Shown: positions 13,369-19,969 of the stretch, piece by piece
Position numbering within the stretch: position 1 is the first letter of the stretch
How the letters are laid out: the number at the start of each line of letters is the position of its first letter
DNA from: a virus
Virus record (IMG/VR): IMGVR_UViG_3300025101_000172
Span: 1-24,944 of that record
DNA length: 24,944 nt
Direction: 5' to 3' (one strand)
Program-made: the position numbers and the translations under genes
The notes under the pieces: model-generated
Seen by the model: only the letters and a program-made list of their open reading frames with translations
Database searches by the model: none
What the model was told of the DNA's origin: nothing

Positions 13369-14262
13369 CTAGCCTAATGCCAATATTAAACCAACAGATG
13401 AACCGCCACCTCCAGCAGCAGGATACAAAGACAAAGAGCCACTGCCACCCATGCCGCTGTGGTTTGAGCAATAATAATAAAGTGTTTTTGTTGCACCAGC
13501 GATCCCTAATGTTTCAGGTGTTATCTCAATTTGAACATATGCGTTAGCACTTCCAGGGGTTCCGGAAGTTGTAACATTAGTCGTGAACTCAGCTCCGCTG
13601 TTATGAGAGCCATCCTCAGTAGTTGAAAATTTTAAATTATGACCTGAAAAAGATGAATCACTTACGTCAAATTTATATTTAAAACCTGTTGCAAGATCCA
13701 TGGCCGGTGACCTTGTGCCAGCACCTGAATCCGTGCCATTCAAAAAATAAAAAACGTTTTGACTGCCGGAACCATCATCTGCAACTTTTACAGTAAATAA
13801 AATAGTTAAAGTGCTTGTACCAGCAGTAACAGCATCAATAGCAGCTTGAGTGGCAGTTGAAACCGGCAGATCATTTAAAGTTGTCTTTTTTACAGCATTT
13901 GACGCACTAACATCAGCAATTAAAATCTCATCCCCACTTGCTGGAGTTGCAGAACTTGCAGCGTTTACATCTACGTTTAAAGTAACAGAACCGCTGGCTC
14001 CACCACCATCCATGGCTGTCCCTGCATTGACCGCTGTGATATCGCCCTCACCAATATACGAGGCCCAGCTGGAACCGGAATAGAATTGTAAAACATTGGA
14101 ATCAGCAAGATAGCAGAACTGACCCTCAACAGGGCTTGAAATTTGTGCATCACGAGCGGTTGAATCTGCAAAAATAGCAATGCTTTGCTCCATTAAATAA
14201 TCATTGACATCAGCAGCAGTTAATACTTCAGATACTGAAAATACTTTAAAACCATTAGCCAT
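13369..14262 (-). CDS. Tail fibre protein with cupredoxin-like domain, 297 aa
   Basis: The N-terminus (MANGFKVFSVSEVLTAADVN) is a typical fibre-attachment segment, followed by QFCYLADSNVLQFYSGSSW and a Thr/Ser-rich shaft (residues about 70-150). Residues about 155-280 resemble a cupredoxin: FKYKFDVSDSSFSGHNLKFS supplies an upstream HN, and LYYYCSNHSGMGGSG has Cys-x2-His-x2-Met, the spacing of copper ligands in amicyanin. The fold may be structural only, and metal binding is unproven. I chose ATG at 14262 over TTG at 14268. No ribosome site is seen; TATTCT lies six bases before the ATG, so a leaderless mRNA is likely. It opens the fibre operon after a terminator region. Confidence 0.75.
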   Translation of the reverse strand: MANGFKVFSVSEVLTAADVNDYLMEQSIAIFADSTARDAQISSPVEGQFCYLADSNVLQFYSGSSWASYIGEGDITAVNAGTAMDGGGASGSVTLNVDVNAASSATPASGDEILIADVSASNAVKKTTLNDLPVSTATQAAIDAVTAGTSTLTILFTVKVADDGSGSQNVFYFLNGTDSGAGTRSPAMDLATGFKYKFDVSDSSFSGHNLKFSTTEDGSHNSGAEFTTNVTTSGTPGSANAYVQIEITPETLGIAGATKTLYYYCSNHSGMGGSGSLSLYPAAGGGGSSVGLILALG

Positions 14263-14268
14263 AGGCAA

Positions 14269-14274
14269 AGAATA
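14269..14274 (-). promoter_or_regulatory. TATTCT -10-like box, leaderless spacing
   Basis: TATTCT is followed by six bases and the ATG at 14262. It lies in the 11-base repeat TAGTATTCTTT (14277-14267) that also precedes the gene starting at 11595. Probable start of the fibre transcript. Confidence 0.55.
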
Positions 14275-14318
14275 CTAGAAAAACAATCAATAAAATGTTT
14301 ATGGCCTAGAAAACGACA

Positions 14319-14352
14319 AACCGGGTAGCGTGTAAAAACAATCTACCCGGTT
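14319..14352. terminator. Bidirectional terminator hairpin
   Basis: AACCGGGTAG (14319-14328) and CTACCCGGTT (14343-14352) form a perfect 10-bp stem around a 14-base loop. T-rich sequence follows on both strands, TGTCGTTTTC on the minus strand and TCTTTGTT on the plus. It lies about 105 bases after the stop of the tail protein gene at 14458 and would separate the head/connector transcript from the fibre transcript. Confidence 0.65.
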
Positions 14353-14374
14353 CTTTGTTAGGTTAAAAACAAAG
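14353..14374. repeat. Inverted repeat CTTTGTT / AACAAAG
   Basis: A 7-bp stem with an eight-base loop adjoins the terminator stem. The plus strand here (14361-14374) contains GGTTAAAAACAAAG, a 14-base match in the opposite genomic orientation to the repeated gene leader at 1011-1030. Whether this is functional is unknown. Confidence 0.4.
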
Positions 14375-14382
14375 AGTGTCGC

Positions 14383-14396
14383 ATCGGTTGCCCGAT
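14383..14396 (-). other. Hairpin with GCAA tetraloop
   Basis: In the minus-strand RNA, AUCGG-GCAA-CCGAU forms a five-pair stem closed by a GNRA tetraloop. It would lie in the 3' untranslated region of the tail gene at 14458-15189, upstream of the terminator. Confidence 0.4.
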
Positions 14397-14417
14397 ATTC
14401 ATTAATTAAATAAACAG

Positions 14418-14435
14418 GTTAATATGAATATTAAC
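14418..14435. repeat. Palindrome GTTAATAT-GA-ATATTAAC
   Basis: A perfect 8-bp inverted repeat with a two-base centre, framed by TTAAATA (14406-14412) and TATTTAA (14436-14442). It may be a protein-binding operator or simply a weak AT-rich hairpin 23 bases after the stop of the upstream gene. Confidence 0.4.
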
Positions 14436-14457
14436 TATTTAATTTTAGTAGAAAGTT

Positions 14458-15189
14458 TTAAACAATTCCAACGCTTATGAAAACCTTAAATGATGGGCTG
14501 GTTCCACTGAGCGTGTAATTTATTCTGAAATGTGTGTCAGTTATTGCACCAGCAACCTTTGAATATTGTGCTCCTACAGAAGTAAAGTTTGTCAAAGTTA
14601 TACGATCGGTAGGACTTGTAAAAGAACCATTGTCGTCACTTTGAACTTTAAGTGCCAAAGTTGGTGTTGAAGTTCCTGATACAGATACAACATGAGCAGC
14701 AACAAATAAAGATTTGCCTGCTGCAACAGCTCCTAGGTTTCGTCCAGTTGAATTACCAGTTGCTGTTAAATTTGCAGAATCATCAACCATGATAGTGCCA
14801 CGAACAGCACGATCGGAACTGTTAGCATTTGTTATGGAAAACGGCATTACATCGCCAACCGCTCCACCAATTGAATAACTAAAGTTCCTGGATTTTAAAA
14901 AATATGCAGTATCACCAGCAGATGAAGTAGGGGATACAGTACCAATGAGTTCAGCACCAGCTGATACACCAAGTAAAGCGTCAGGCTTGTCAGTACCTGC
15001 CTCAAAAAATCCATTTGCGGTCAAGCTAGCATCTTGAAGTCCCGCAATTTTTGACCTAAAACCTCCTGAGTTTATGGACGTAACATCGACCTCATCAGCA
15101 GTTAAATCCAGGGTCATTGATTGAGTATGGCCTGACATGTCAAAGCCATTAAGAAAAAATCTACCGTCAGTTAATACAAAAGTAGCCAT
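14458..15189 (-). CDS. Tail-tube-like major tail protein, long paralogue, 243 aa
   Basis: Residues 1-130 are related to the short tail-tube protein at 5857-6264 (MATFVLTDGRFFLNGFDMSG, SMTLDLTADEVDVTS, FRSKIAGLQDASLT). A second part, about 140-243, is another Ser/Thr-rich beta domain (KSLFVAAHVVSVSG, LALKVQSDDNGSF, RITLTNFTSVGAQY) such as tube proteins display on the outside. It ends the connector cluster, two genes after the tail terminator, where many actinophages place the major tail protein. It starts immediately after the stop of the 20-residue gene. It could be the main tube subunit, with the other copy tail-proximal, or a head-tail adaptor or decoration. Which copy builds the tube cannot be told from sequence. 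Confidence 0.7.
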   Translation of the reverse strand: MATFVLTDGRFFLNGFDMSGHTQSMTLDLTADEVDVTSINSGGFRSKIAGLQDASLTANGFFEAGTDKPDALLGVSAGAELIGTVSPTSSAGDTAYFLKSRNFSYSIGGAVGDVMPFSITNANSSDRAVRGTIMVDDSANLTATGNSTGRNLGAVAAGKSLFVAAHVVSVSGTSTPTLALKVQSDDNGSFTSPTDRITLTNFTSVGAQYSKVAGAITDTHFRINYTLSGTSPSFKVFISVGIV

Positions 15190-15252
15190 TTATCTGCGGC
15201 CTCCACCTTTACGGCCTCCGCCTTTTTTAATTTTTGTTTTTTTGTAAGGCAT
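15190..15252 (-). CDS. Very small basic protein, 20 aa
   Basis: The reading frame encodes MPYKKTKIKKGGG followed by a repeated RKGGG/RR tail. It starts directly after the stop of the 50-residue gene (TAAATG) and stops just before the ATG of the long tail protein. Such tiny Lys/Arg-Gly peptides occur between connector and tail genes in several phage genomes. It may be a real product or a translational bridge. No function is known to me. Confidence 0.5.
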   Translation of the reverse strand: MPYKKTKIKKGGGRKGGGRR

Positions 15253-15405
15253 TTATTTTTTATCCTTTTTTTTAGCAGATCCCTGGACCTTTTCTATATG
15301 GCCTCCAGCTGCAAGAGTTTCAGCCAACATTTCATCCTTTATTTCAATGACCTCGCCAGGTTCTTTACCGTTGATTTTTTTATTACCAATTATTTTAAAC
15401 TTCAT
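15253..15405 (-). CDS. Small connector-region protein, 50 aa
   Basis: The protein (MKFKIIGNKKINGKEPGEVI, then EIKDEMLAETLAAGGHIEKV and a KKKDKK tail) resembles short phage proteins of the type 'PG-x-VIE-x...-L-x-AGG-HIE' found beside head-tail connector genes. The start overlaps the stop of the tail terminator gene as ATGA, supporting its reality. It is basic at the C-terminus, like the neighbouring 20- and 68-residue proteins. It may bind the capsid interior or stabilise the connector; function not established. Confidence 0.65.
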   Translation of the reverse strand: MKFKIIGNKKINGKEPGEVIEIKDEMLAETLAAGGHIEKVQGSAKKKDKK

Positions 15406-15821
15406 GCTGTCCCCTTAGTGTAAACAGTTATACCTAACCGAGCTCCGATGCATTCAATACCATTGACCGCATAGGTGCCTCCATAATCACTCATTGTAGT
15501 GACCACCGCAGACGTGTCCGATTGGCCTAGGCTGGAGTTTTGAAATATGGCCTGACGTATTGATGATGACCCGGAACCGTTTATAAAACCATCCAATTGA
15601 TTTTGGCCCGATCGTGAATCAGCACGAGATACAACAACAATTAAATCAAACTCGTAGCTATCAGTCCCACGAGCCATGGCCTCATTAAAATTTATTGACG
15701 ATGGAATTAAAACAGCAGCAGGAACATTGACCATGTCCTCAACTGTGTCAAAGACTCGAAGTCCAGAGATCCCTCCCAGGGTTGTTTTTATTGCGGTACG
15801 GATTGTACTAAAGCTGGCCAT
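15402..15821 (-). CDS. Tail terminator-like protein, 139 aa
   Basis: The pattern (MASFSTIRTAIKTTLGGISG, then RVFDTVEDMVNVPAAVLIPS, YEFDLIVVVSRADSRSGQNQ and LDGFINGSGSSSIRQAI, with IGARLGITVYT at the end) is typical of actinophage tail terminators, which cap the tube and join it to the head. It follows the gp6-like connector with a TAATG overlap, as in many siphophages. Length is in the usual range. Good positional and pattern support, although a gpU-like or minor capsid label would also be defensible. Confidence 0.7.
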   Translation of the reverse strand: MASFSTIRTAIKTTLGGISGLRVFDTVEDMVNVPAAVLIPSSINFNEAMARGTDSYEFDLIVVVSRADSRSGQNQLDGFINGSGSSSIRQAIFQNSSLGQSDTSAVVTTMSDYGGTYAVNGIECIGARLGITVYTKGTA

Positions 15822-16450
15822 TAAGCGATACCGTGAACTACCTCGCCACGTCTGAACGGGTCAATCATCCTGGTTATTTGTCTGTTTTGACGAACCGCCA
15901 GGACACCGAACTCACCAACACCAGCAATACCTAGGGGAGTGTTACGCATTGCAAAGTTTTCGCTGCTCAACATTAAAGCAGCTTGACGTATTGGTTCAGG
16001 AACAGCTGCAAATCCCCAGTTTGCAGTTACCTCAATAGCTGGTCGATTATTTATGTGAGTTGTTGGAAACTCGTGGGATCCATCAGTAAACAATTCAATT
16101 GAAGTGAAACCAAGCCCAGCAATACCAAAGCTCTCACCATTTAAAGGAAGTAAAATAAAATCTGTAGATGCAACGGTTGTCTCGTAGGTTCCATCCTCGT
16201 CATCATCGTACTTTAAAACCAAGCCTGTTGAAGTTGAAATATCATCAACAACTACTTTATAAGGACTAGAAGTTCTATAAACCTTTGAAGAAGTTGCTCC
16301 ATCAGCAAAAAATTGACGACCACAATAAGCGTCTATTTGACGGCTTGCAGAATTTACAGCGTCCTCAAGTTGGTCGTCGTCGTTTGAGTCGCTTATATTA
16401 ACGAATGCCTTTATCTCTGCTAAGGTGCAGTAGCCATTGGTTATCGCCAT
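15821..16450 (-). CDS. Head-tail connector, gp6-like adaptor, 209 aa
   Basis: Residues 1-45 (YCTLAEIKAFVNISDSNDDD, then QLEDAVNSASRQIDAYCGRQ) are the hallmark of the gp6-like head-tail connector family, which forms a ring under the portal. A beta domain follows (KVYRTSSPYKVVVDDI, VLKYDDDEDGTYETTV) and a C-terminal helix (PEPIRQAALMLSSENFAMRN). The protein is about twice the length of HK97 gp6 but normal for actinophages. It lies between the 68-residue basic gene and the tail terminator. Identification is good. Confidence 0.82.
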   Translation of the reverse strand: MAITNGYCTLAEIKAFVNISDSNDDDQLEDAVNSASRQIDAYCGRQFFADGATSSKVYRTSSPYKVVVDDISTSTGLVLKYDDDEDGTYETTVASTDFILLPLNGESFGIAGLGFTSIELFTDGSHEFPTTHINNRPAIEVTANWGFAAVPEPIRQAALMLSSENFAMRNTPLGIAGVGEFGVLAVRQNRQITRMIDPFRRGEVVHGIA

Positions 16451-16453
16451 TAT

Positions 16454-16660
16454 TTATTTTTTAGGTTTTGACTTTGCTGCTGGTTTTTTCTTTGCAGCTG
16501 TTTCAGCCTTAGGCTTAGCAGATGCAGACTCAGGAACTCCTGCGTCTTTCAAAACTTTTTTAACAGCAGCAGCTCTTTTGGTTTTTTTGAAAACAAGATA
16601 ACCCTTCAGCTCTGCTTGCAATGCAGCAATTTCATCTTTGGTTAATTTTAATTTAGCCAT
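16454..16660 (-). CDS. Small Lys/Ala-rich basic protein, 68 aa
   Basis: An N-terminal helical part (MAKLKLTKDEIAALQAEL, then VFKKTKRAAAVKKVLKDAGV) is joined to a histone-H1-like tail (PKAETAAKKKPAAKSKPKK). AAGGAG lies just before the ATG, right after a stem-loop that follows the capsid gene. The position between capsid and connector suggests a minor head protein that contacts DNA, but I cannot name a family. The next gene starts three bases after its stop. Confidence 0.65.
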   Translation of the reverse strand: MAKLKLTKDEIAALQAELKGYLVFKKTKRAAAVKKVLKDAGVPESASAKPKAETAAKKKPAAKSKPKK

Positions 16661-16676
16661 TTAAACTCCTTTTTAA

Positions 16677-16706
16677 TTTAGCGGGATCCCTAAAGACCCC
16701 GCTAAA
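16677..16706. terminator. Stem-loop after the major capsid gene
   Basis: TTTAGCGGG (16677-16685) and CCCGCTAAA (16698-16706) form a perfect 9-bp stem eight bases past the capsid stop codon. On the minus strand no T-run follows (ATTAAAAAGG), so a partial terminator or an mRNA-stabilising stem that keeps capsid message abundant is more likely than full termination. Confidence 0.55.
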
Positions 16707-16713
16707 TAATAAC

Positions 16714-18045
16714 CTAGAAACTAGGTGTTACTAATCCAGTACCTTGAATTTTTGTAATTCCAGCTGGGTAACGGCCTGATGCATAAGCAACATAACCATA
16801 ACAAACCAACTTGACTGAAAGTGACCCGGATCCGACATCGTCGAATCTTAGTCTAAACGGACTACCTGTCTCTTCAAAGAGAATATGGTCGTCAGCTTTA
16901 ACAACATAAATCTGGTCTTGGTTATTACCTCCACCATCATCAGTTGCAATATTAGCGTCTGCAATTACAGGTAAACCTGCAATTTGACCAACAACTTGGC
17001 CATAACCAGCAGCCTCACCAACACCAAATGCATCGCTTGGGTTGTTACCAGCAGGCAATACTAATGGTCTTGAGTTTCCATCTACACCAGCAGAAAAGAA
17101 ACCCCATCTACGTGGATGCATGATGATAGCTGTAGCAGCAGCAAATCTATTGCTATTAATTTTTTGAATAGCATCGATTAATTTTGGATAAAGCTCTCCA
17201 ACAGTTGGGGATGCATCGGTATAAGTTACGGTGTTTATTCCTGTAACGTTTCTGATGCCTTCAGGTGCTCCACCTGTACCGTCTCCATTAATTAATTTAT
17301 TATCAAGTTCTGTGTAATAAGCAGAAATCAAGTCACTAAATATGATGCCTTCAAGGTCAGTACCTCTCTCAATTGCTTGACGAGATACGTCTTGCTGACC
17401 ACCAATGGTGTTGACATTTACAGAATATAAAGTGTCGTCCATGTTGGTCTCTTGAAGTGCAGCGTTTTCAGTTGCTTGAAATGCATTAGCAGAACCTGTA
17501 GTAATTCTAGACAGCTCAACCTTCATACCTTTATCTGGTAAAGGTGCCTTAGGTAAAGCGTTATAGAATGGACTTCCAGCTCTTGCTTTTGTAGCAACAA
17601 GATCGGTCAAATATTGAGGTACGACTAAACCAGCAAATGCACCAGTTCCAACGTCTCTCTTTTCACCGTTACCTTGTTGATGACGGTTAATCCTGTCTTG
17701 AGCTAAGAAATCACCATTTCTAGCATTAAAAGCGTCTTGCAAAAATGAGTTTTCAGACCCTCTGTGATAAACACCAGGCTCTTCAATAGACTCAACAGCT
17801 GGCTCTAGGACTTCCTCGTCCACTCCAAGTTTTTGTCTACTTTCCTCAATTTCTTTTTCAGCTTTTCTCAACTCTTCAGCTTCTTTTATTCTGTCGCCAA
17901 GTTCGTTGATTTCGCTTTTTAGGCTGTCAAATTTTGAAGTCTCATCTTCGCTAAAGTCTCTGTCTTCCTTTTCAGCAAGTTCAGTCATACCTTTAGCATC
18001 AGAAATAAGTCCTTCTCTTTTTTCTAACATTTCTTTAATTTTCAA
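16714..18045 (-). CDS. Major capsid protein, HK97 fold, 443 aa
   Basis: Residues 1-85 form a charged coiled-coil scaffold (delta) domain (MKIKEMLEKREGLISDAKGM, then EINELGDRIKEAEELRKAEK), removed by the prohead protease in this family. The mature part shows typical capsid signatures: GAFAGLVVPQYLTDLVATKA, GSPFYNALPKAPLP, YSVNVNTIGGQQDVSRQAIE, LINGDGTGGAPEGI, ATAIIMHPRRW and LPVIADANI. The start is TTG, six bases after AGGAG; the first ATG would come five codons later with poor spacing. It follows the protease gene with a 70-base AT-rich gap and precedes the stem-loop. Identification is firm. Confidence 0.95.
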   Translation of the reverse strand: MKIKEMLEKREGLISDAKGMTELAEKEDRDFSEDETSKFDSLKSEINELGDRIKEAEELRKAEKEIEESRQKLGVDEEVLEPAVESIEEPGVYHRGSENSFLQDAFNARNGDFLAQDRINRHQQGNGEKRDVGTGAFAGLVVPQYLTDLVATKARAGSPFYNALPKAPLPDKGMKVELSRITTGSANAFQATENAALQETNMDDTLYSVNVNTIGGQQDVSRQAIERGTDLEGIIFSDLISAYYTELDNKLINGDGTGGAPEGIRNVTGINTVTYTDASPTVGELYPKLIDAIQKINSNRFAAATAIIMHPRRWGFFSAGVDGNSRPLVLPAGNNPSDAFGVGEAAGYGQVVGQIAGLPVIADANIATDDGGGNNQDQIYVVKADDHILFEETGSPFRLRFDDVGSGSLSVKLVCYGYVAYASGRYPAGITKIQGTGLVTPSF

Positions 18046-18115
18046 TTTAACTCCTATTGAAATAATAATATTTTATTTTTAAGTGTGAGTGTCCGCAAAA
18101 GTGATAGATCGGCTT

Positions 18116-19969
18116 TTATGAACGGCTCTGTAAGTCCCAAACTTCAATGTCTCGAACCGCAGCCCGTACTTTTGACTTTGAACTTTCAGAACTTGGTAAC
18201 AAGTCAGATAACTGACCGATTACTTCTTTTATTTTGTCAGCTTGGTCAGTTGTTGCTTCATCATTTCTTACTTCAGCAAGAGTAGACTGCAACTCTCCCA
18301 AATCGACTCCTCGGATTTTACCGACTGTCGCAGGGTTAGCTGGCCAAGTAACAACTGATACGTCAAGCAGACGCAATTCTTTGAGCGTTCTAGTTTCGCC
18401 ACCATCAGAAAACTCATCTTTGATAGCGTGGAATCCAAAACTCATCTCTGAGAGATCCCCTCTTTTTAGAGCGGATGATATTTCAGCAACTCTAGGATTG
18501 GCTTCGTCTAGCTCAGCCTTTACAAATAAACCATGTTCATCCTCTCGAAGTTCCAGGGTCCCGGACTTAGTTCTAGCCAATGGGATCCCATCATGATTTA
18601 TTAAAAACTTAACATCGTCTTGTTCATTTAAAGTTTTAGAAAACGCTCCAGGGTTTACAATTTCATTATAAACACCTCGAGAGTCTGCTACAGAATAAGG
18701 GGAGTTAAATACAGATGCATACCCCGTGAATACTAAGTCCTCAGAATCGATTGCAGCCTCAGCTCGCAACTCGAAATATCTTGTTTCTTTACTTTCGCTC
18801 ATTGCTTTAATAATACCTGCCGATTGTAAAACAGGTTGTGGCCTAGAGTTTTTTTCGCCTTCATGACGGGCAACTTGACGCTCAGCCCAACGCATAGCAT
18901 CCATCCTGGTGGCAGCAGCTAAAGAACCACCCCACAAAAGCCAAGCAACTTGTCCAGGACTCATGCGATCGGTCTCACCAGCTAAAAACTCTTTAGCACC
19001 CTCACCCTCCAGGTCAGTAACATGACGAGCAAACCAAGCGGCCATACGAAGTGCTTTATCATGAGATACATCACCATCACGCATCATGCGTGCCTCTCTT
19101 TTTGTTTTTTCAGTCAAACCTTGACCGGCAAATTGTAAATTTTCTAAACCACGAGCAGCATTATTTTTAATAAAAGCTGGTACCTTTATATCATGCCTGA
19201 AACTATTTTTTTCTTTATCTTTCTTTTTGCTGTGCTTTGGATGAGCCTCAGGAAGTAAATCATTGTCACCGACATATTTTGGATTTTTAGGTCGGTCGTT
19301 TTTTAATAAATAAGCAAATGCTTTTAAACGAGCAAGTCCCCAGGCATTCCTAGATACCCCAGGCCGATGAGATACAGAAAACGCTCCAAAGCCTCGTCGA
19401 ACTACAGCCTTAGCAGTTGGAGTCCTTAAACGTCGCCATGTCGCCATGCCCTTTGAATTTATTTCCTCGTTATGGTTTTCAACAATTGTCGCAATTGACT
19501 TTTCAGTTCCTTCAGAAAATTTTATGGATCCTGACTTTCCGGATGCACTTCCTGGCTTGTTTGTTTTTGACCCTTCAATTTGGTCTTTTTTAGGTGCAGG
19601 TTCAGACTCCTGTCTTTCAGTCAAAGTGTAATCATCATCACTCGAATGTTTCATCCCAGTAATCTCTTCATAATCGCTCATTTTTTCACAAGGCATAAAA
19701 TAAACAACACCATCAATCTCATGAGTGTGAGAACCAACGCAACCAATCTCTTTTGCTTTTGCTTCAGCCTCTTCTTGAGTTTTATAAATGTCATTATCAG
19801 GGTCAGCTTGACGATAACCACCCGACTCTGCCTCGGCAATATTAAGTGCGGTTATTTGTTTTTTTGCTTTTTCTCTAGAGTCATGGCAACCCATTAATTT
19901 ATTATCGTCATCTTTGACAACACCAAATCCGTCACAATCCTCATGGTCTCGGACAATCGAGTAAGGCAT
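18116..19969 (-). CDS. Prohead protease with long N-terminal extension, 617 aa
   Basis: The C-terminal part, about residues 395-570, is an HK97-type (S78) prohead protease: VFTGYASVFNSPYSV, IVNPGAFSKTLN, LINHDG with catalytic His459, and LSEMSFGF with Ser510. It cleaves the scaffold domain of the capsid protein. The first 389 residues are extra. Residues 1-45 (DHEDCDGFGVVKDDDNKLMG, CHDSREKAKKQI) are a short motif often fused to phage head proteins. Residues about 265-385 (NNAARGLE, AAWFARHV, PGQVAWLLWGG, MRWAERQVARHE) form a second accessory domain of unknown role. The internal ATG at 18802 has no ribosome site, so one polypeptide is likely. It overlaps the portal gene as TAATG. Confidence 0.85.
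   Translation of the reverse strand: MPYSIVRDHEDCDGFGVVKDDDNKLMGCHDSREKAKKQITALNIAEAESGGYRQADPDNDIYKTQEEAEAKAKEIGCVGSHTHEIDGVVYFMPCEKMSDYEEITGMKHSSDDDYTLTERQESEPAPKKDQIEGSKTNKPGSASGKSGSIKFSEGTEKSIATIVENHNEEINSKGMATWRRLRTPTAKAVVRRGFGAFSVSHRPGVSRNAWGLARLKAFAYLLKNDRPKNPKYVGDNDLLPEAHPKHSKKKDKEKNSFRHDIKVPAFIKNNAARGLENLQFAGQGLTEKTKREARMMRDGDVSHDKALRMAAWFARHVTDLEGEGAKEFLAGETDRMSPGQVAWLLWGGSLAAATRMDAMRWAERQVARHEGEKNSRPQPVLQSAGIIKAMSESKETRYFELRAEAAIDSEDLVFTGYASVFNSPYSVADSRGVYNEIVNPGAFSKTLNEQDDVKFLINHDGIPLARTKSGTLELREDEHGLFVKAELDEANPRVAEISSALKRGDLSEMSFGFHAIKDEFSDGGETRTLKELRLLDVSVVTWPANPATVGKIRGVDLGELQSTLAEVRNDEATTDQADKIKEVIGQLSDLLPSSESSKSKVRAAVRDIEVWDLQSRS

Noticed and set aside
18116-18802. Separate prohead protease gene starting at the internal ATG
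   Set aside because: No ribosome site precedes that ATG and the frame is continuous with the upstream domains, so a fused protein is more likely.
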